Below are positions 8,454 to 17,626 of a DNA stretch of 64,000 nucleotides, piece by piece. Position 1 is the stretch's first letter. Each line of letters begins with the position of its first letter. A program made the translations under genes and the position numbers. This DNA is from Mesorhizobium sp. INR15. GTDB lineage: Bacteria > Pseudomonadota > Alphaproteobacteria > Rhizobiales > Rhizobiaceae. The notes below the pieces were generated by a model. The model was not told the DNA's origin. It did not search any database and saw only the letters and a program-made list of their open reading frames with translations. The stretch is taken from positions 6,272,001-6,336,000 of the forward strand of contig NZ_CP045496.1 of the NCBI RefSeq assembly GCF_015500075.1, read 5' to 3'.

Positions 8454-8772
8454 CTCTTGTTGAGCTTCCTGCATCTGTGCATCAGGTGGTTACCAATGCG
8501 TTGAAACGGAGAATTCGCTTCAAAGTTTCAACGTTTTCGCGCTTCTAGAAGCGTTCTGTATCGACGGTGTGTCGCGCGGGTCACACAAAAGGTTCATCGC
8601 GGTTGCACAGCCCATGCAGAGCGCGCGCCTTCTAGGATGACGGGCGGACACAAGCCAAGCCTGAAACAGGTTTTCCCGCGCGGATTCACCGCCGCGTGCC
8701 AAATATGCAACGGCACTAACGCACGCCCGCGAACGGGAAACCGGTCCTTGAGAGGGTTGGCGCGAGGTGGCG
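8454..8772. other. Gene-free region with a 14-bp perfect palindrome
   Basis: This region of 319 nt lies between the small exported peptide and the amidotransferase stop. It holds the likely promoter of the small peptide and a perfect palindrome CGCTTCTAGAAGCG at 8540-8553, about 87 nt upstream of that start, which may be an operator. No reading frame on either strand has domain-like content. Confidence 0.4.
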
Positions 8773-9471
8773 CTAGATTGTTGCCACCCAGGCGCGGGCA
8801 ATGGCCAGGCCTGCGGCATCGGCGGCAGGTCCGTTGCGGGCCATTTCGCCATCCAGCTTGCCGGCCCAGTCGGGATGGCGCGCCGCGATGGTGGGAGCGA
8901 AGGACGAACTCCAGTCCTTCACCAATGGCCGGTCGGCCTCGAAATGAAACTGGAAACCATAGACGGCGCGGCCAACACGAAACGCCTGGTTCTCCGCTGT
9001 TTCATTGCCGGCGAGCCGCACCGCATTCTCAGGCAGCACAAACGTGTCGTCATGCCACTGGAAGATCGGGAATTTTTCGGGAAGCTTGCCCAGAACAGCA
9101 TCGGATTTGGCGTCCGGTGTCAGGGAAACACCATGCCAGCCGAATTCATTGGCGGCGCCAATCTTGTTCTCGCCACCGAAAGCGCGGGCTACGAGCTGGC
9201 TGCCGAGGCAGATGCCGAGAACCGAGCGGTCCTTGTCGGCGAAATCGCGGGTCAGTTCGAGCAAGGCGGGAAAATAGGGGTAGTCATCGTCGGCGAGCGC
9301 ATTCTGGCCGCCGCCGAGCACCACCATCGCATCATGCCCGGCCGCGTCATCCGGCAGCGGATCACCCTTGTAGGGCAGGCGCACATCGAGATCGGCCCCC
9401 GCTTCCTGAAGTGCCGCACCGACCTGGCCGAGGCCGGTATTGTCGAAGTTCTGGACCACCAGCACCCGCAT
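8773..9471 (-). CDS. Class I glutamine amidotransferase-like protein
   Basis: A 232-residue type 1 GATase domain. ATG 9471 is chosen because the fold begins at once with MRVLVVQNFDNTG; the extra upstream residues have no domain character. Catalytic residues are Cys88 in the nucleophile elbow GICLGSQL, and His176 with Glu178 in YGFQFHFE. Stand-alone GATases of this kind (GMP-synthase amidotransferase-like) transfer ammonia from glutamine in unassigned reactions or act as gamma-glutamyl hydrolases. It is divergent from the hypothetical gene at 9560, with only about 88 nt between them, so the promoters overlap. No synthase partner is nearby. Confidence 0.88.
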   Translation of the reverse strand: MRVLVVQNFDNTGLGQVGAALQEAGADLDVRLPYKGDPLPDDAAGHDAMVVLGGGQNALADDDYPYFPALLELTRDFADKDRSVLGICLGSQLVARAFGGENKIGAANEFGWHGVSLTPDAKSDAVLGKLPEKFPIFQWHDDTFVLPENAVRLAGNETAENQAFRVGRAVYGFQFHFEADRPLVKDWSSSFAPTIAARHPDWAGKLDGEMARNGPAADAAGLAIARAWVATI

Positions 9472-9559
9472 CGCAAAACCCTGCTGACATGAAAACGATG
9501 GAACGAGCGATATCATGTTGCCGGCAATACAGCCAAGATGCGCATTCGGAGAGAAAGCT

Positions 9560-10207
9560 ATGCCACTGCAGAACCGGATCGATCCGTTTGGCGCCATTCA
9601 CGCAGCGCCCGAGCGTGGCCTGTTCATGGGCAATCGCGGCATCATCCATGATCCCGCAACCAAGACGTTGCTGAAAAAACGTTGGGCGCTCCACGCCTGG
9701 ATCATCTGTGTCTGCGAGTTCCGCAATGTGCGACGCGATCCGATGGGCCGCAACCGGGCTGGTGGCAAAGCCGGCTGGACCGAGCTTTTCTTTCTCGACG
9801 AGGTGACGGCGCTGGCGGCGGGACACCGGCCTTGTTTCTTTTGCCAGCGCGAACGGGCCAAGGATTTCGTTGGCCGCTTTGGCGGAGCCTTCGGCATCAC
9901 TGAACCACGGGCGCCGCAGGTCGACAAGCGGCTTCACAAGGAGCGGCTGGCGGCCGGCGGCAAACCGCCCAAGGTGGCTCTTGAACAACTCGCCGGACTG
10001 CCGGACGGCACCATGGTTGCCGACGGTGCCGATGCATTCGCACTACGCGGCGGCAAGGCACTACCCTGGTCTTTTGCCGGGTATGGGCCGCCTGCCGATT
10101 TCACCCGCATCGGCGAGACAGCGCTCTCGGTGCTGACGCCAGCGACGACGATTGCCGTGTTGCGGCAGGGCTTTCAACCAGTCTGGCATCCTTCCGCCGA
10201 GACTTGA
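9560..10207 (+). CDS. Conserved hypothetical protein with a CxxC motif
   Basis: A 215-residue protein. ATG 9560 has a good GGAGAG ribosome-binding site 6 nt upstream. Visible features are a basic N-terminal part (HDPATKTLLKKRWALHAWIICVCEF), a CFFCQRERAKDF motif near residue 98 that could hold a metal or be redox active, and a C-terminal KALPWSFAGYG segment. It has no signal peptide or membrane segment. I do not recognise a named family. It lies 31 nt upstream of rsmE and is probably co-transcribed with it. Confidence 0.75.
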   Translation: MPLQNRIDPFGAIHAAPERGLFMGNRGIIHDPATKTLLKKRWALHAWIICVCEFRNVRRDPMGRNRAGGKAGWTELFFLDEVTALAAGHRPCFFCQRERAKDFVGRFGGAFGITEPRAPQVDKRLHKERLAAGGKPPKVALEQLAGLPDGTMVADGADAFALRGGKALPWSFAGYGPPADFTRIGETALSVLTPATTIAVLRQGFQPVWHPSAET

Positions 10208-10238
10208 CGCCAGAGGCCGGCTCGCTCATTCCTCGCCG

Positions 10239-10973
10239 ATGCGCGCCAATTACAAGATGCAACGGCTGTTCGTACCCGATGATCTCGGGTCAGATCTCGA
10301 ATTCGAGCTTGGCCAGCAGCAAAGCCACTACCTGATGCATGTGCTTCGGCTTGGCGAAGGCGCTGAAGTGCTGTTGTTCAACGGCCGCGATGGCGAATGG
10401 TCGGCGGCCATCACCGCAAAATCCAAGAAGGCGGTGAAGCTTGGCGTTCTGGCGCGGCAAAGACCGCAGCCGCCATTGCCCGACCTTGTCTATTGTTTCG
10501 CGCCACTGAAGCAGGGACGGCTCGACTATCTCATGCAGAAGGCGGTGGAAATGGGCGCCGGTGTCCTGCAGCCGGTCATCACCCAGCACACGCAAGTGGC
10601 GAAGCCTCCCATCGATCGCCTGCGCGCCAATGTCGTCGAGGCCGCCGAACAATGCGGCATCCTGACGGTACCGGAGGTGCGCGAAGCGGAGAAGTTCGAT
10701 CGGCTGCTCGCCGGTTGGGACAAGGACCGGCGGCTGATCTTCTGCGACGAGGACGCTTCAACCAACAATCCCCTGCCCGCGTTGCAGGCGGTGCAAGAGA
10801 AGAAGCTTGCGCTGCTGGTCGGGCCCGAAGGCGGCTTTTCCGACGAGGAGCGCAAGATGCTGCGCGCTTTGCCGTTCGTGACAGCCATCCCGCTCGGTCA
10901 ACGCATCCTGCGCGCCGACACGGCGGCGGTGGCGGCGCTGGCGGTCATACAGGCAACAATCGGAGACTGGTGA
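10239..10973 (+). CDS. rsmE: 16S rRNA (uracil-1498-N3)-methyltransferase
   Basis: A 244-residue SPOUT methyltransferase. ATG 10239 is chosen because the N-terminal PUA-like domain starts right after it (MQRLFVPDDL, QSHYLMHVLRLGEGAEVLLFNG). The C-terminal trefoil knot has LLVGPEGGFSDEE and ILRADTAAVAAL, the SAM-binding signature of RsmE. It methylates U1498 of 16S rRNA in assembled 30S subunits. The gene is followed by about 240 nt and then gshA, an arrangement I recall as common in rhizobia. Confidence 0.94.
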   Translation: MRANYKMQRLFVPDDLGSDLEFELGQQQSHYLMHVLRLGEGAEVLLFNGRDGEWSAAITAKSKKAVKLGVLARQRPQPPLPDLVYCFAPLKQGRLDYLMQKAVEMGAGVLQPVITQHTQVAKPPIDRLRANVVEAAEQCGILTVPEVREAEKFDRLLAGWDKDRRLIFCDEDASTNNPLPALQAVQEKKLALLVGPEGGFSDEERKMLRALPFVTAIPLGQRILRADTAAVAALAVIQATIGDW

Positions 10974-11217
10974 GGCCTCCCCTTGTTCAAGGGGTGGGGC
11001 GGAGCATCAATGTTCAATTCCTGTTGAACTGTGGCTCAGGATTTTTTGCTTGATCGTCTGCTGACATTTCGTCCATCTAGCGCCGCGGTCGTCCGATCGC
11101 GTACAGCGCCGCGCGTTCTTTCAGACGCGCACAGGACGCTGTAGTACTTGATTTTGGTGCGGGATCCTTTCCGAAAAATCGAAGGCGATTTTCGGGATCA
11201 TGCTCCGGAGGGGTTTC

Positions 11218-12591
11218 ATGGCGCGCGACACAACCGATTTCCGGCCCATCGAAAACATCGACGAACTCGTCGAGCACCTGGCCGAAGGCAACAAGCCGCG
11301 CGACAAGTGGCGCATCGGTACCGAGCACGAGAAATTCCCGTTCTATGTCGACGGCAACGCGCCGGTGCCCTATGGCGGCGAGCGTGGCATCCGCGCCATC
11401 CTCGAAGGCATGCAGTACAAGCTCGGCTGGGATCCGATCATGGACGCCGGCCGCATCATCGGCCTGGTCGAACCGACCGGCCAGGGCGCGATTTCGCTCG
11501 AGCCCGGCGGCCAGTTCGAATTGTCCGGCGCACCGCTGGAAACGATCCACCAGACCTGCCGCGAAGGCAATGCCCACCTGGCTCAGGTGCGTGAGATCGC
11601 CGAGCCCATGGGCATCCGCTTCCTCGGCCTTGGCGGCAGCCCGAAATGGTCGCTGGCCGAGACGCCGAAGATGCCGAAATCCCGCTACGAGATCATGACG
11701 CGCTATATGCCCAAGGTCGGCACCAAGGGCCTCGACATGATGTACCGCACCTGCACCATCCAGGTTAACCTCGACTTCGAGAGCGAAGCCGACATGCGCC
11801 GCAAGATGCAGGTTTCGCTGAAGCTGCAGCCGCTGTCGACGGCGCTGTTCGCCAATTCCCCTTTCACCGAGAGCAAGCCGAACGGGTTGCAGAGCTGGCG
11901 CGGCGACATCTGGCGCGACACCGACAACCAGCGGTCCGGCCTGCTTGAGTTCTGCTTCTCGCCCGAGTTCGGCTTTGCAGACTACGTCGAATGGGCGCTC
12001 GACGTGCCGATGTATTTCGTCATCCGCGACGGCCACTACCATGACATGACGCACATCACCTTCCGCCAGTTCATGGCCGGTGCGGCCCGTAATGAAGTGC
12101 CTGATGGGCTGCCGACCATGGGTGACTGGGCGAACCACCTGTCGACGCTGTTTCCGGATGTCCGGCTGAAGCGCTTCCTTGAAATGCGCGGCGCCGACGG
12201 CGGACCCTGGCGCCGGATTTGCGCATTGCCGGCGTTCTGGGTCGGCCTGCTCTATGACGAGGCGGCCCTCGACGCCGCCGAGGCGCTGACGTCGAGCTGG
12301 AGCTACGCGGAAGTGCTGGCGATGCGCAATGCGGTGCCCGAACAAGGTATTTCGGCGCCGTTCCGCAACACGACGCTGCGCGAGATTGCCCGTGACGTGA
12401 TGACCATTTCGCGCATGGGGCTGAAGAATCGCGGCCGCAAGAACCGCGACGGCTACGACGAGACCTCATTCCTCAACACGCTTGACGAAGTCGTCGCACG
12501 TGGCACCACCAGCGCCGAGGAAATGCTCTCCGCCTACCACACGCGCTGGGGCGGTTCGATCGAGCCGGTGTTCATGGAATATGCCTACTAA
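11218..12591 (+). CDS. gshA: Glutamate-cysteine ligase, plant/proteobacterial (GCS2) type
   Basis: A 457-residue enzyme catalysing the ATP-dependent joining of glutamate and cysteine, the first step of glutathione synthesis. ATG 11218 has a GGAGGGG site 5 nt upstream; an ATG six codons earlier is inside that site and is rejected. Family segments visible are KWRIGTEHEKFPF (about 33-45), LEPGGQFELSGAPL, RYMPKVGTKGLDMMYRTCTIQVNLDF, and WSYAEVLAMRNAVPEQG near the C-terminus. The length matches the family. The gene appears monocistronic. Confidence 0.94.
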   Translation: MARDTTDFRPIENIDELVEHLAEGNKPRDKWRIGTEHEKFPFYVDGNAPVPYGGERGIRAILEGMQYKLGWDPIMDAGRIIGLVEPTGQGAISLEPGGQFELSGAPLETIHQTCREGNAHLAQVREIAEPMGIRFLGLGGSPKWSLAETPKMPKSRYEIMTRYMPKVGTKGLDMMYRTCTIQVNLDFESEADMRRKMQVSLKLQPLSTALFANSPFTESKPNGLQSWRGDIWRDTDNQRSGLLEFCFSPEFGFADYVEWALDVPMYFVIRDGHYHDMTHITFRQFMAGAARNEVPDGLPTMGDWANHLSTLFPDVRLKRFLEMRGADGGPWRRICALPAFWVGLLYDEAALDAAEALTSSWSYAEVLAMRNAVPEQGISAPFRNTTLREIARDVMTISRMGLKNRGRKNRDGYDETSFLNTLDEVVARGTTSAEEMLSAYHTRWGGSIEPVFMEYAY

Positions 12592-12691
12592 AGGTCGCTA
12601 TCCGCGCGGCTGACACCGCCGCGAAAAGCCGCTTCAATCGGCCATCGAAACGAATTAGGCTCTCCGCCGAGGATTACCGGAGGAGAAGCCG

Positions 12692-13711
12692 ATGCCCACC
12701 TTGTTCGATATGCTGGCGCAGGCCCAGAACGGCAACGGGATGGATGCGCTCGCCCGCCAGTTTGGCCTTTCGCAGCAACAGGCGCAAGCCGCCGTCGCCG
12801 CGCTGCTGCCGGCCTTCTCGCAAGGGCTGCAGCGCAACACCGCGGATCCCTATGGACTAGGCGCCTTCATGACGGCGATGGCGAGTGGCCAGCATGCCCA
12901 GTATTTCGAGGACGCGACCCGAGCCTTTTCGCCGCAAGGCGTTGATGAGGGCAATGGCATTCTCGGGCACCTGTTCGGCTCCAAGGACCTGTCGCGCGCG
13001 ATTGCCAGCCAGGCGGCGCAGGCCAGCGGCGTCAGCCAGCAGATCCTGCAGCAGATGCTTCCGGCCATCGCCTCGATGGTCATGGGTGGGCTGTTCAAGC
13101 AGACCACAAATCAGATGCAGGCGGCGGGCGGCTTCGGCGGCGGCGGCAATCCGCTGGGCGAGATCATCGAACAGATGATGCGCCAAGGGGGTGGCCTGGG
13201 CGGTGGCGCGGCGGCCCCGCAGCCGCGCCAGGCGCCACAGCCTCAGAACTCGATGGACAATCCGTTTGGCAAGGTGCTGCAGGACATGTTCGGCGGCGGT
13301 GCGGCGCAGCCGCAAAGCCAACCACAGCAAGCACCCGACCCCTATGGCGGAAACCCGCTTGGCAAAGTGTTGCAGGATATGTTCGGTGGCGGCGCCGCGC
13401 AGCCGCAGGGCCGCGCGCAGCCCCAGCAACCGCAAAGCCCCTACGGCGACAATCCGCTCGGAAAGATGTTCGAGGAACTGCTGCGGCAAGGCGGCGGCGG
13501 TGGTTTTGGCAGTGGCATGCCGGGCGGCCAACCGCAACCGCAGCAGCCACAGGCACCGCAACCACATACCAATCCCAGCGGCCGGCCACGAAACCCATTC
13601 GACGATGTGTTCGGCAAGATGTTCGAGACCGGCGCACAGCAGCGCGACGATTACCAGAAGGGGATGGAATCGATCTTCGACCAGTTCAAGCGCGGCATGG
13701 ACCGGCGCTAA
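12692..13711 (+). CDS. DUF937 protein with low-complexity repeat tail
   Basis: A 339-residue protein with ATG 12692 after a CGGAGGAGAA site. The first ~135 residues are the helical DUF937 (YidB-like) domain (MDALARQFGLSQQQAQAAVAALLPAF, LGHLFGSKDLSRAIASQAA). The rest is Gly/Pro/Gln-rich and contains five spaced copies of a short amphipathic unit, NP(L/F)GK(V/M)xxxM(F), starting near residues 153, 190, 221, 254 and 301. The two central copies are nearly identical (NPxGKVLQDMFGGGAAQPQ). The C-terminal ~40 residues are charged and helical. Family function is unknown. There is no signal peptide. Confidence 0.86.
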   Translation: MPTLFDMLAQAQNGNGMDALARQFGLSQQQAQAAVAALLPAFSQGLQRNTADPYGLGAFMTAMASGQHAQYFEDATRAFSPQGVDEGNGILGHLFGSKDLSRAIASQAAQASGVSQQILQQMLPAIASMVMGGLFKQTTNQMQAAGGFGGGGNPLGEIIEQMMRQGGGLGGGAAAPQPRQAPQPQNSMDNPFGKVLQDMFGGGAAQPQSQPQQAPDPYGGNPLGKVLQDMFGGGAAQPQGRAQPQQPQSPYGDNPLGKMFEELLRQGGGGGFGSGMPGGQPQPQQPQAPQPHTNPSGRPRNPFDDVFGKMFETGAQQRDDYQKGMESIFDQFKRGMDRR

Positions 13712-13730
13712 GCCCTGCTCCAAAAGAAAA

Positions 13731-13753
13731 GCCCGGTCCTGGGAGGACCGGGC
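13731..13753 (-). terminator. Rho-independent terminator between the DUF937 and DUF1127 genes
   Basis: GCCCGGTCCT (13731-13740) and AGGACCGGGC (13744-13753) form a perfect 10-bp stem with a 3-nt loop. Read on the minus strand, the stem is followed by TTTTCTTTTGG, the expected U-rich tail, so it mainly ends the DUF1127 transcript. On the plus strand it lies 20 nt after the DUF937 stop, preceded by an A-rich run but lacking a T-tract. Confidence 0.8.
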
Positions 13754-13870
13754 AGGGTGCAGGCGGGCCGGCGGGGATCCGGCAGGGAGTGGGAGCCTGC
13801 ATACTCATCAGTCGCACCGAACCTCAAAAAGGTTCATGGCGACCGCAACGATAGCAACCAGCAAACGCGA

Positions 13871-14161
13871 TCAGGCAACCTTGCGGGCGATATCCTCGAT
13901 CGTCTCCACACGGTCGCTGGCGATTTCGCGCAGCATGACAGTCGGATCACGGCCAAACGGCACATCGATGGCGACGTGCAGGTCGGCACGCGTAAGCCCG
14001 ATGTCGGCGAGTTCGGCGTCGGACATATCGCCAAGGCGATAGAAGGCGCGGCGGTTTTTCAAGGCGCGGTAGAAATTGGAGACGGTGTTGGCCACGCGCG
14101 TCGCAACAGCCGGACGCGAAGTGATGCGCGAGGTCTCGGTGGCGAAATCAAACGTGGTCAT
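13871..14161 (-). CDS. DUF1127 domain protein
   Basis: A 96-residue protein with ATG 14161 preceded by AAGGAG at 6 nt. The DUF1127 core is clear at about residues 27-62 (NFYRALKNRRAFYRLGDMSDAELADIGLTRADL). The C-terminal tail (VMLREIASDRVETIEDIARKVA) is an extension beyond the minimal ~50-residue type. Short DUF1127 proteins of alphaproteobacteria have been linked to RNA turnover, phosphate or carbon responses and sRNA interaction. It is divergent from a LysR regulator, which is the obvious candidate regulator, and its transcript ends at the hairpin at 13731-13753. Confidence 0.88.
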   Translation of the reverse strand: MTTFDFATETSRITSRPAVATRVANTVSNFYRALKNRRAFYRLGDMSDAELADIGLTRADLHVAIDVPFGRDPTVMLREIASDRVETIEDIARKVA

Positions 14162-14332
14162 GTCGGTCTCCTTCAGACTCGAACGAAGAACCAGGCAACC
14201 GGCGCGAAAGCGACCGTTCCCGTTCCAATTCACATGCCTTCATGTGGACGATGCGAATTTGCCACGGCACGATTGATTAATCCAACGAATGTTTCTAATC
14301 TTTAACATCAACACTAATGATGGATCATATCG

Positions 14333-15289
14333 ATGAAAGCGCCTCTCGATCTCGATCAGTTGCAGACCTTCATCTCGATTGCCGACACCGGCAGCTTCAC
14401 GCGCGCCGCCGAAGAGGTGCACCGCACCCAGTCGGCGGTGTCGATGCAGATGCGCCGGCTGGAGGAGCGGATCGGCAAGCCGCTGTTCGAAAAAGACGGG
14501 CGCACCAACCGGCTGACCGAGGAAGGCGACAAGCTGCTCTCCTACGCAAGGCGGATGCTGTTTCTCAACCGCGAAACGCTGGCCGCCTTCGACGACCGGC
14601 GGCTCGAAGGCACGATCCGCATCGGCACGCCCGACGATTATGCCGACCGCTTCCTGCCCGAGATCATGGCGCGGTTCACCCGCTCCAACCCGCGCGTCGA
14701 GCTGACCGTCATCTGCGAGCCGACGCCGGGGCTTGTCGAACACATCAAGCGCGGCAATCTCGACCTGGCACTGGTCACGCACAACGACACGCGCGGCCAG
14801 TCGGAAGTGGTGCGGCGCGAGCCGCTGCTCTGGGTGACCTCCGTCAACCATGCAACGCATGAGCAGGAAACGCTGCCGATGGCATTCGGCCGGCCGAACT
14901 GCATCTGGCGGCGCGCCGCGGTCGATGTGCTCGACCGGCAGAGCCGCGACTATCGCATCCTGTTCACCAGCTTTTCGGCAACCGTCATTACTGCCGCGGT
15001 GCTTTCCGGTCTCGCCATCTCGGTGCTGCCAGAATGCGCGCTTCGCCCCGGCATGCGCGTCTTGGGCGAGGCCGATGGCTTCGGCGCCCTGCCCGATTGC
15101 CGGATCGGCATCATGCGCGGCCAGACATCACGGCCGGAGATCGTCGATGCGCTTGCCCGCCATATCTCGGAAAGCCTGGACAACATATCCGTGCCGACCA
15201 GCGAAGAGGCCGGAACCTTCGATTTCGCCGCGCTCGCCTTCACCAAGATGAAGCGGACCAAGCCGAACCAGATTCTGCCGGGCTGGTAG
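14333..15289 (+). CDS. LysR-family regulator, LrhA-like
   Basis: A 318-residue protein. The N-terminal winged HTH (residues 6-65) has LQTFISIADTGSFTRAAEEVHRTQSAVSMQMRRLEE and the LysR linker helix. The substrate-binding domain starts near residue 90 (GTIRIGTPDDYADRFLP), matching LrhA/HexA-type members, which often govern surface or motility traits. It is transcribed divergently from the DUF1127 gene with a 170-nt AT-rich intergenic region, the classic LysR target arrangement. It ends 6 nt before the convergent GGDEF-EAL gene. Confidence 0.9.
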   Translation: MKAPLDLDQLQTFISIADTGSFTRAAEEVHRTQSAVSMQMRRLEERIGKPLFEKDGRTNRLTEEGDKLLSYARRMLFLNRETLAAFDDRRLEGTIRIGTPDDYADRFLPEIMARFTRSNPRVELTVICEPTPGLVEHIKRGNLDLALVTHNDTRGQSEVVRREPLLWVTSVNHATHEQETLPMAFGRPNCIWRRAAVDVLDRQSRDYRILFTSFSATVITAAVLSGLAISVLPECALRPGMRVLGEADGFGALPDCRIGIMRGQTSRPEIVDALARHISESLDNISVPTSEEAGTFDFAALAFTKMKRTKPNQILPGW

Positions 15290-15295
15290 GAAAGG

Positions 15296-17506
15296 TCAGA
15301 CGCGGACCCGGGTTGGCCCGCCCCGACCCGATGCGCGACCGCTGAGGCCGAGCAATTGGGCTGGCTCAAGCGGCGGCGACAACAGATAGCCTTGCAACTG
15401 ATGACAGCCCATGCCGACGAGCAGGTTTTTCTGCTCCTCGGTCTCAACGCCCTCGGCGGTGACTTCTACGTCGAGGGCGATGGCAAGGTCGATCAAAGCC
15501 TTGACGATGGCGGCCGAATTTCGGTCGGCATCCAGAAGGCGCACAAACGACCGGTCGATCTTGAGCTTGTCGATGACATGGCGGCGCAGATAACTCAGCG
15601 ATGAATAGCCGGTGCCGAAATCATCAAGCACCACGCGAATGCCCATTTGGCGCAATGCCGCCAGAACCATCCTGGTCGTGTCGTTGCTCTCCAGAAGCAC
15701 GCTTTCGGTGACCTCCAGCTGCAACCGCCCTGGTGCCAGGCCGGCTTCTTCCAGGATCGACGCGACCTGACCCGCAAAGGCCGCGTCGCGCAATTGCAAC
15801 GGCGACACGTTGACGGCAACCCAAGGCAGTTTCGTGCCGGCAGCGAACTGGCAGGCCTCCTGCAGCACCCATTTGCCGAGATCACCAATCATGCCGCGCT
15901 CTTCGGCAATGGCGATGAACTGCTGCGGCGGCAGAGCGCCATGGATCTCATGCGCCCAGCGGATCAGGGCTTCGGCGCCGAGCATCGTCTTGCCGTCCGC
16001 CGCGAAGATCGGCTGATAGGCCAGCTTGATCCCGGTGCCGCTGATGAGGGCATTGCGAAGCTCGCTCTCGACCTTGCGCTTGCGCAGCAAGAGGTCGTCC
16101 ATGTCGCCAGCGAAGACCTCATAGCGATCGCGACCGTTTTTCTTGGCCTCATAAAGCGCGATGTCGGCCTTGCGCAGCAGATCATCCGCGTCGGTCCCCG
16201 GCCCCGTTGTCAGAGCTATGCCGATGCTGGCGCTGACGAAGACCTGATCGTCCATCAGCTTGAAAGGGTCGCGCATCCTTTCCAGCAGCTTTTCCGAAGC
16301 ATCCTCCGCGGCCCTTGCGTCACGAATATCGATCAGAATGATCGCGAATTCGTCGCCGCCGAGCCGCGCCACGGTGTCGATCTCGCGGATTGCGCGCTTT
16401 AACCTGGCTGCCGTCTGACGCACGAGTTCATCGCCGGCGGGGTGGCCAAGCGTGTCGTTGATATGCTTGAAACGATCGATGTCGAGATAGAGCAGCGCCA
16501 TCCGGGCGGAATCATGCCCGGCTGTGAGCAAGGCCCTCCGCAGCCTGTCTTCGAACAGCGCCCGGTTGGGTAGCCCGGTAAGCGTATCGTGAAAGGCGAG
16601 ATACTGCGCTTCCGCCTGGCTAGTCTGCAGCGCGAGTGACGCCCGGCGCAAGCGCCTCAGGAGAAAGGCCAAGGCGGCGGCCGAAAGCAGCATGCCGGCG
16701 ACCAACGCCGGACCGGCCTTGCGCACCAGCGTCAGGCCAGGGCGCTCCTGATCCCAACTGATGTATCCCAAAATGACATTGCGTGAATCCATGAGCGGGA
16801 TAACAGCCGAGCCGACCGGCTGCGACAACGGCACCAGATGCGCCCCATCAAGCAGGTATTTCTCACCAATCCTGCCGACGACGGCGTCGTTGATGAATTC
16901 CACCGAGACATGCAGATATTCGCTGCCTGGGGCCTGAGTGACACGATCCGAGTTCGGCACCAGCGGCATGACGCTGAGGATGGCGGGCATTCCGCCAAGC
17001 GATACCAGGTCTTCGGCGACCATTTTCGTCGGTCCGGCGGACGGAGCCTCTTTCGAAGGTTGCGTGAGCAGGGCACGCAACCTTTCGATGGTCGGAAGCA
17101 GAGCGGGCTCGTCGGCGCCATAGACGTCCGGCGGCACCACCTTTCCTTCATGCATCGCATGGATCGGGCGGTTCGCGTCGTCCAGCACATAGACCCGGTT
17201 ATGGCCGTAGTAGGAATACATCCAGACGCTAAGGTTCTCCGCCATCCAGGCCTGGTTGCCGGCTTTGGCATTGACGACGGAATCATCCCATACCGAGACG
17301 CTTTCCTGCTCGCGCTCGACCGCGGCGATCCTGTCCTGCAAGCCATTGGCGAAGAATATCTTTTGTCGCTCAAGCGAAACACGGTCGGCCTGGACGGCGG
17401 CGTAGAAGCCAAAGCCAACGACCATGACCAGTGCAAAGGCGGCAAGCGCCAGCACGGTCAGCGTGACCTGATACGTCAAAGGGCTGCGATATGCGCGTAG
17501 GCTCAT
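15296..17506 (-). CDS. CHASE4-GGDEF-EAL cyclic-di-GMP enzyme
   Basis: A 736-residue inner-membrane protein. Membrane helix 1 is at about 13-38. A periplasmic CHASE4-like sensor follows (about 45-235; SVWDDSVVNAKAGNQAWMAENL), then membrane helix 2 at about 265-284. The GGDEF domain has an intact active site GGDEF (383-387). The EAL domain has EAL at 512-514 and later LEVTESVLLE, LDDFGTGYSSLSYLRR and AEGVETEEQ motifs, all intact. It could therefore make and break cyclic-di-GMP; with both sites intact, the net activity cannot be told from sequence. It is a single gene, convergent with the LysR gene and divergent from xseA. Confidence 0.93.
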   Translation of the reverse strand: MSLRAYRSPLTYQVTLTVLALAAFALVMVVGFGFYAAVQADRVSLERQKIFFANGLQDRIAAVEREQESVSVWDDSVVNAKAGNQAWMAENLSVWMYSYYGHNRVYVLDDANRPIHAMHEGKVVPPDVYGADEPALLPTIERLRALLTQPSKEAPSAGPTKMVAEDLVSLGGMPAILSVMPLVPNSDRVTQAPGSEYLHVSVEFINDAVVGRIGEKYLLDGAHLVPLSQPVGSAVIPLMDSRNVILGYISWDQERPGLTLVRKAGPALVAGMLLSAAALAFLLRRLRRASLALQTSQAEAQYLAFHDTLTGLPNRALFEDRLRRALLTAGHDSARMALLYLDIDRFKHINDTLGHPAGDELVRQTAARLKRAIREIDTVARLGGDEFAIILIDIRDARAAEDASEKLLERMRDPFKLMDDQVFVSASIGIALTTGPGTDADDLLRKADIALYEAKKNGRDRYEVFAGDMDDLLLRKRKVESELRNALISGTGIKLAYQPIFAADGKTMLGAEALIRWAHEIHGALPPQQFIAIAEERGMIGDLGKWVLQEACQFAAGTKLPWVAVNVSPLQLRDAAFAGQVASILEEAGLAPGRLQLEVTESVLLESNDTTRMVLAALRQMGIRVVLDDFGTGYSSLSYLRRHVIDKLKIDRSFVRLLDADRNSAAIVKALIDLAIALDVEVTAEGVETEEQKNLLVGMGCHQLQGYLLSPPLEPAQLLGLSGRASGRGGPTRVRV

Positions 17507-17626
17507 GCTTCCCCGGCCAGCTCCGTTGTGCCCAAGTCAACCAAAGCGGACTTAAGATCGTGTTACGCCCCCTTGAGTCAAGCAAGGCGCCTTGACGCGC
17601 CCCCCCAACCGCCTGCCAATTGCCGG

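Noticed and set aside
10979..10994. A CCCCTT-GTTC-AAGGGG hairpin after rsmE as terminator
   Set aside because: Short stem with no T-tract; too weak to list as a feature.
11077..12345. A 422-residue open frame on the minus strand
   Set aside because: Antisense to gshA, with composition typical of shadow frames.
17528..17626. A longer N-terminus for XseA
   Set aside because: The 33 extra residues lack family character and the OB-fold begins right after ATG 17627.
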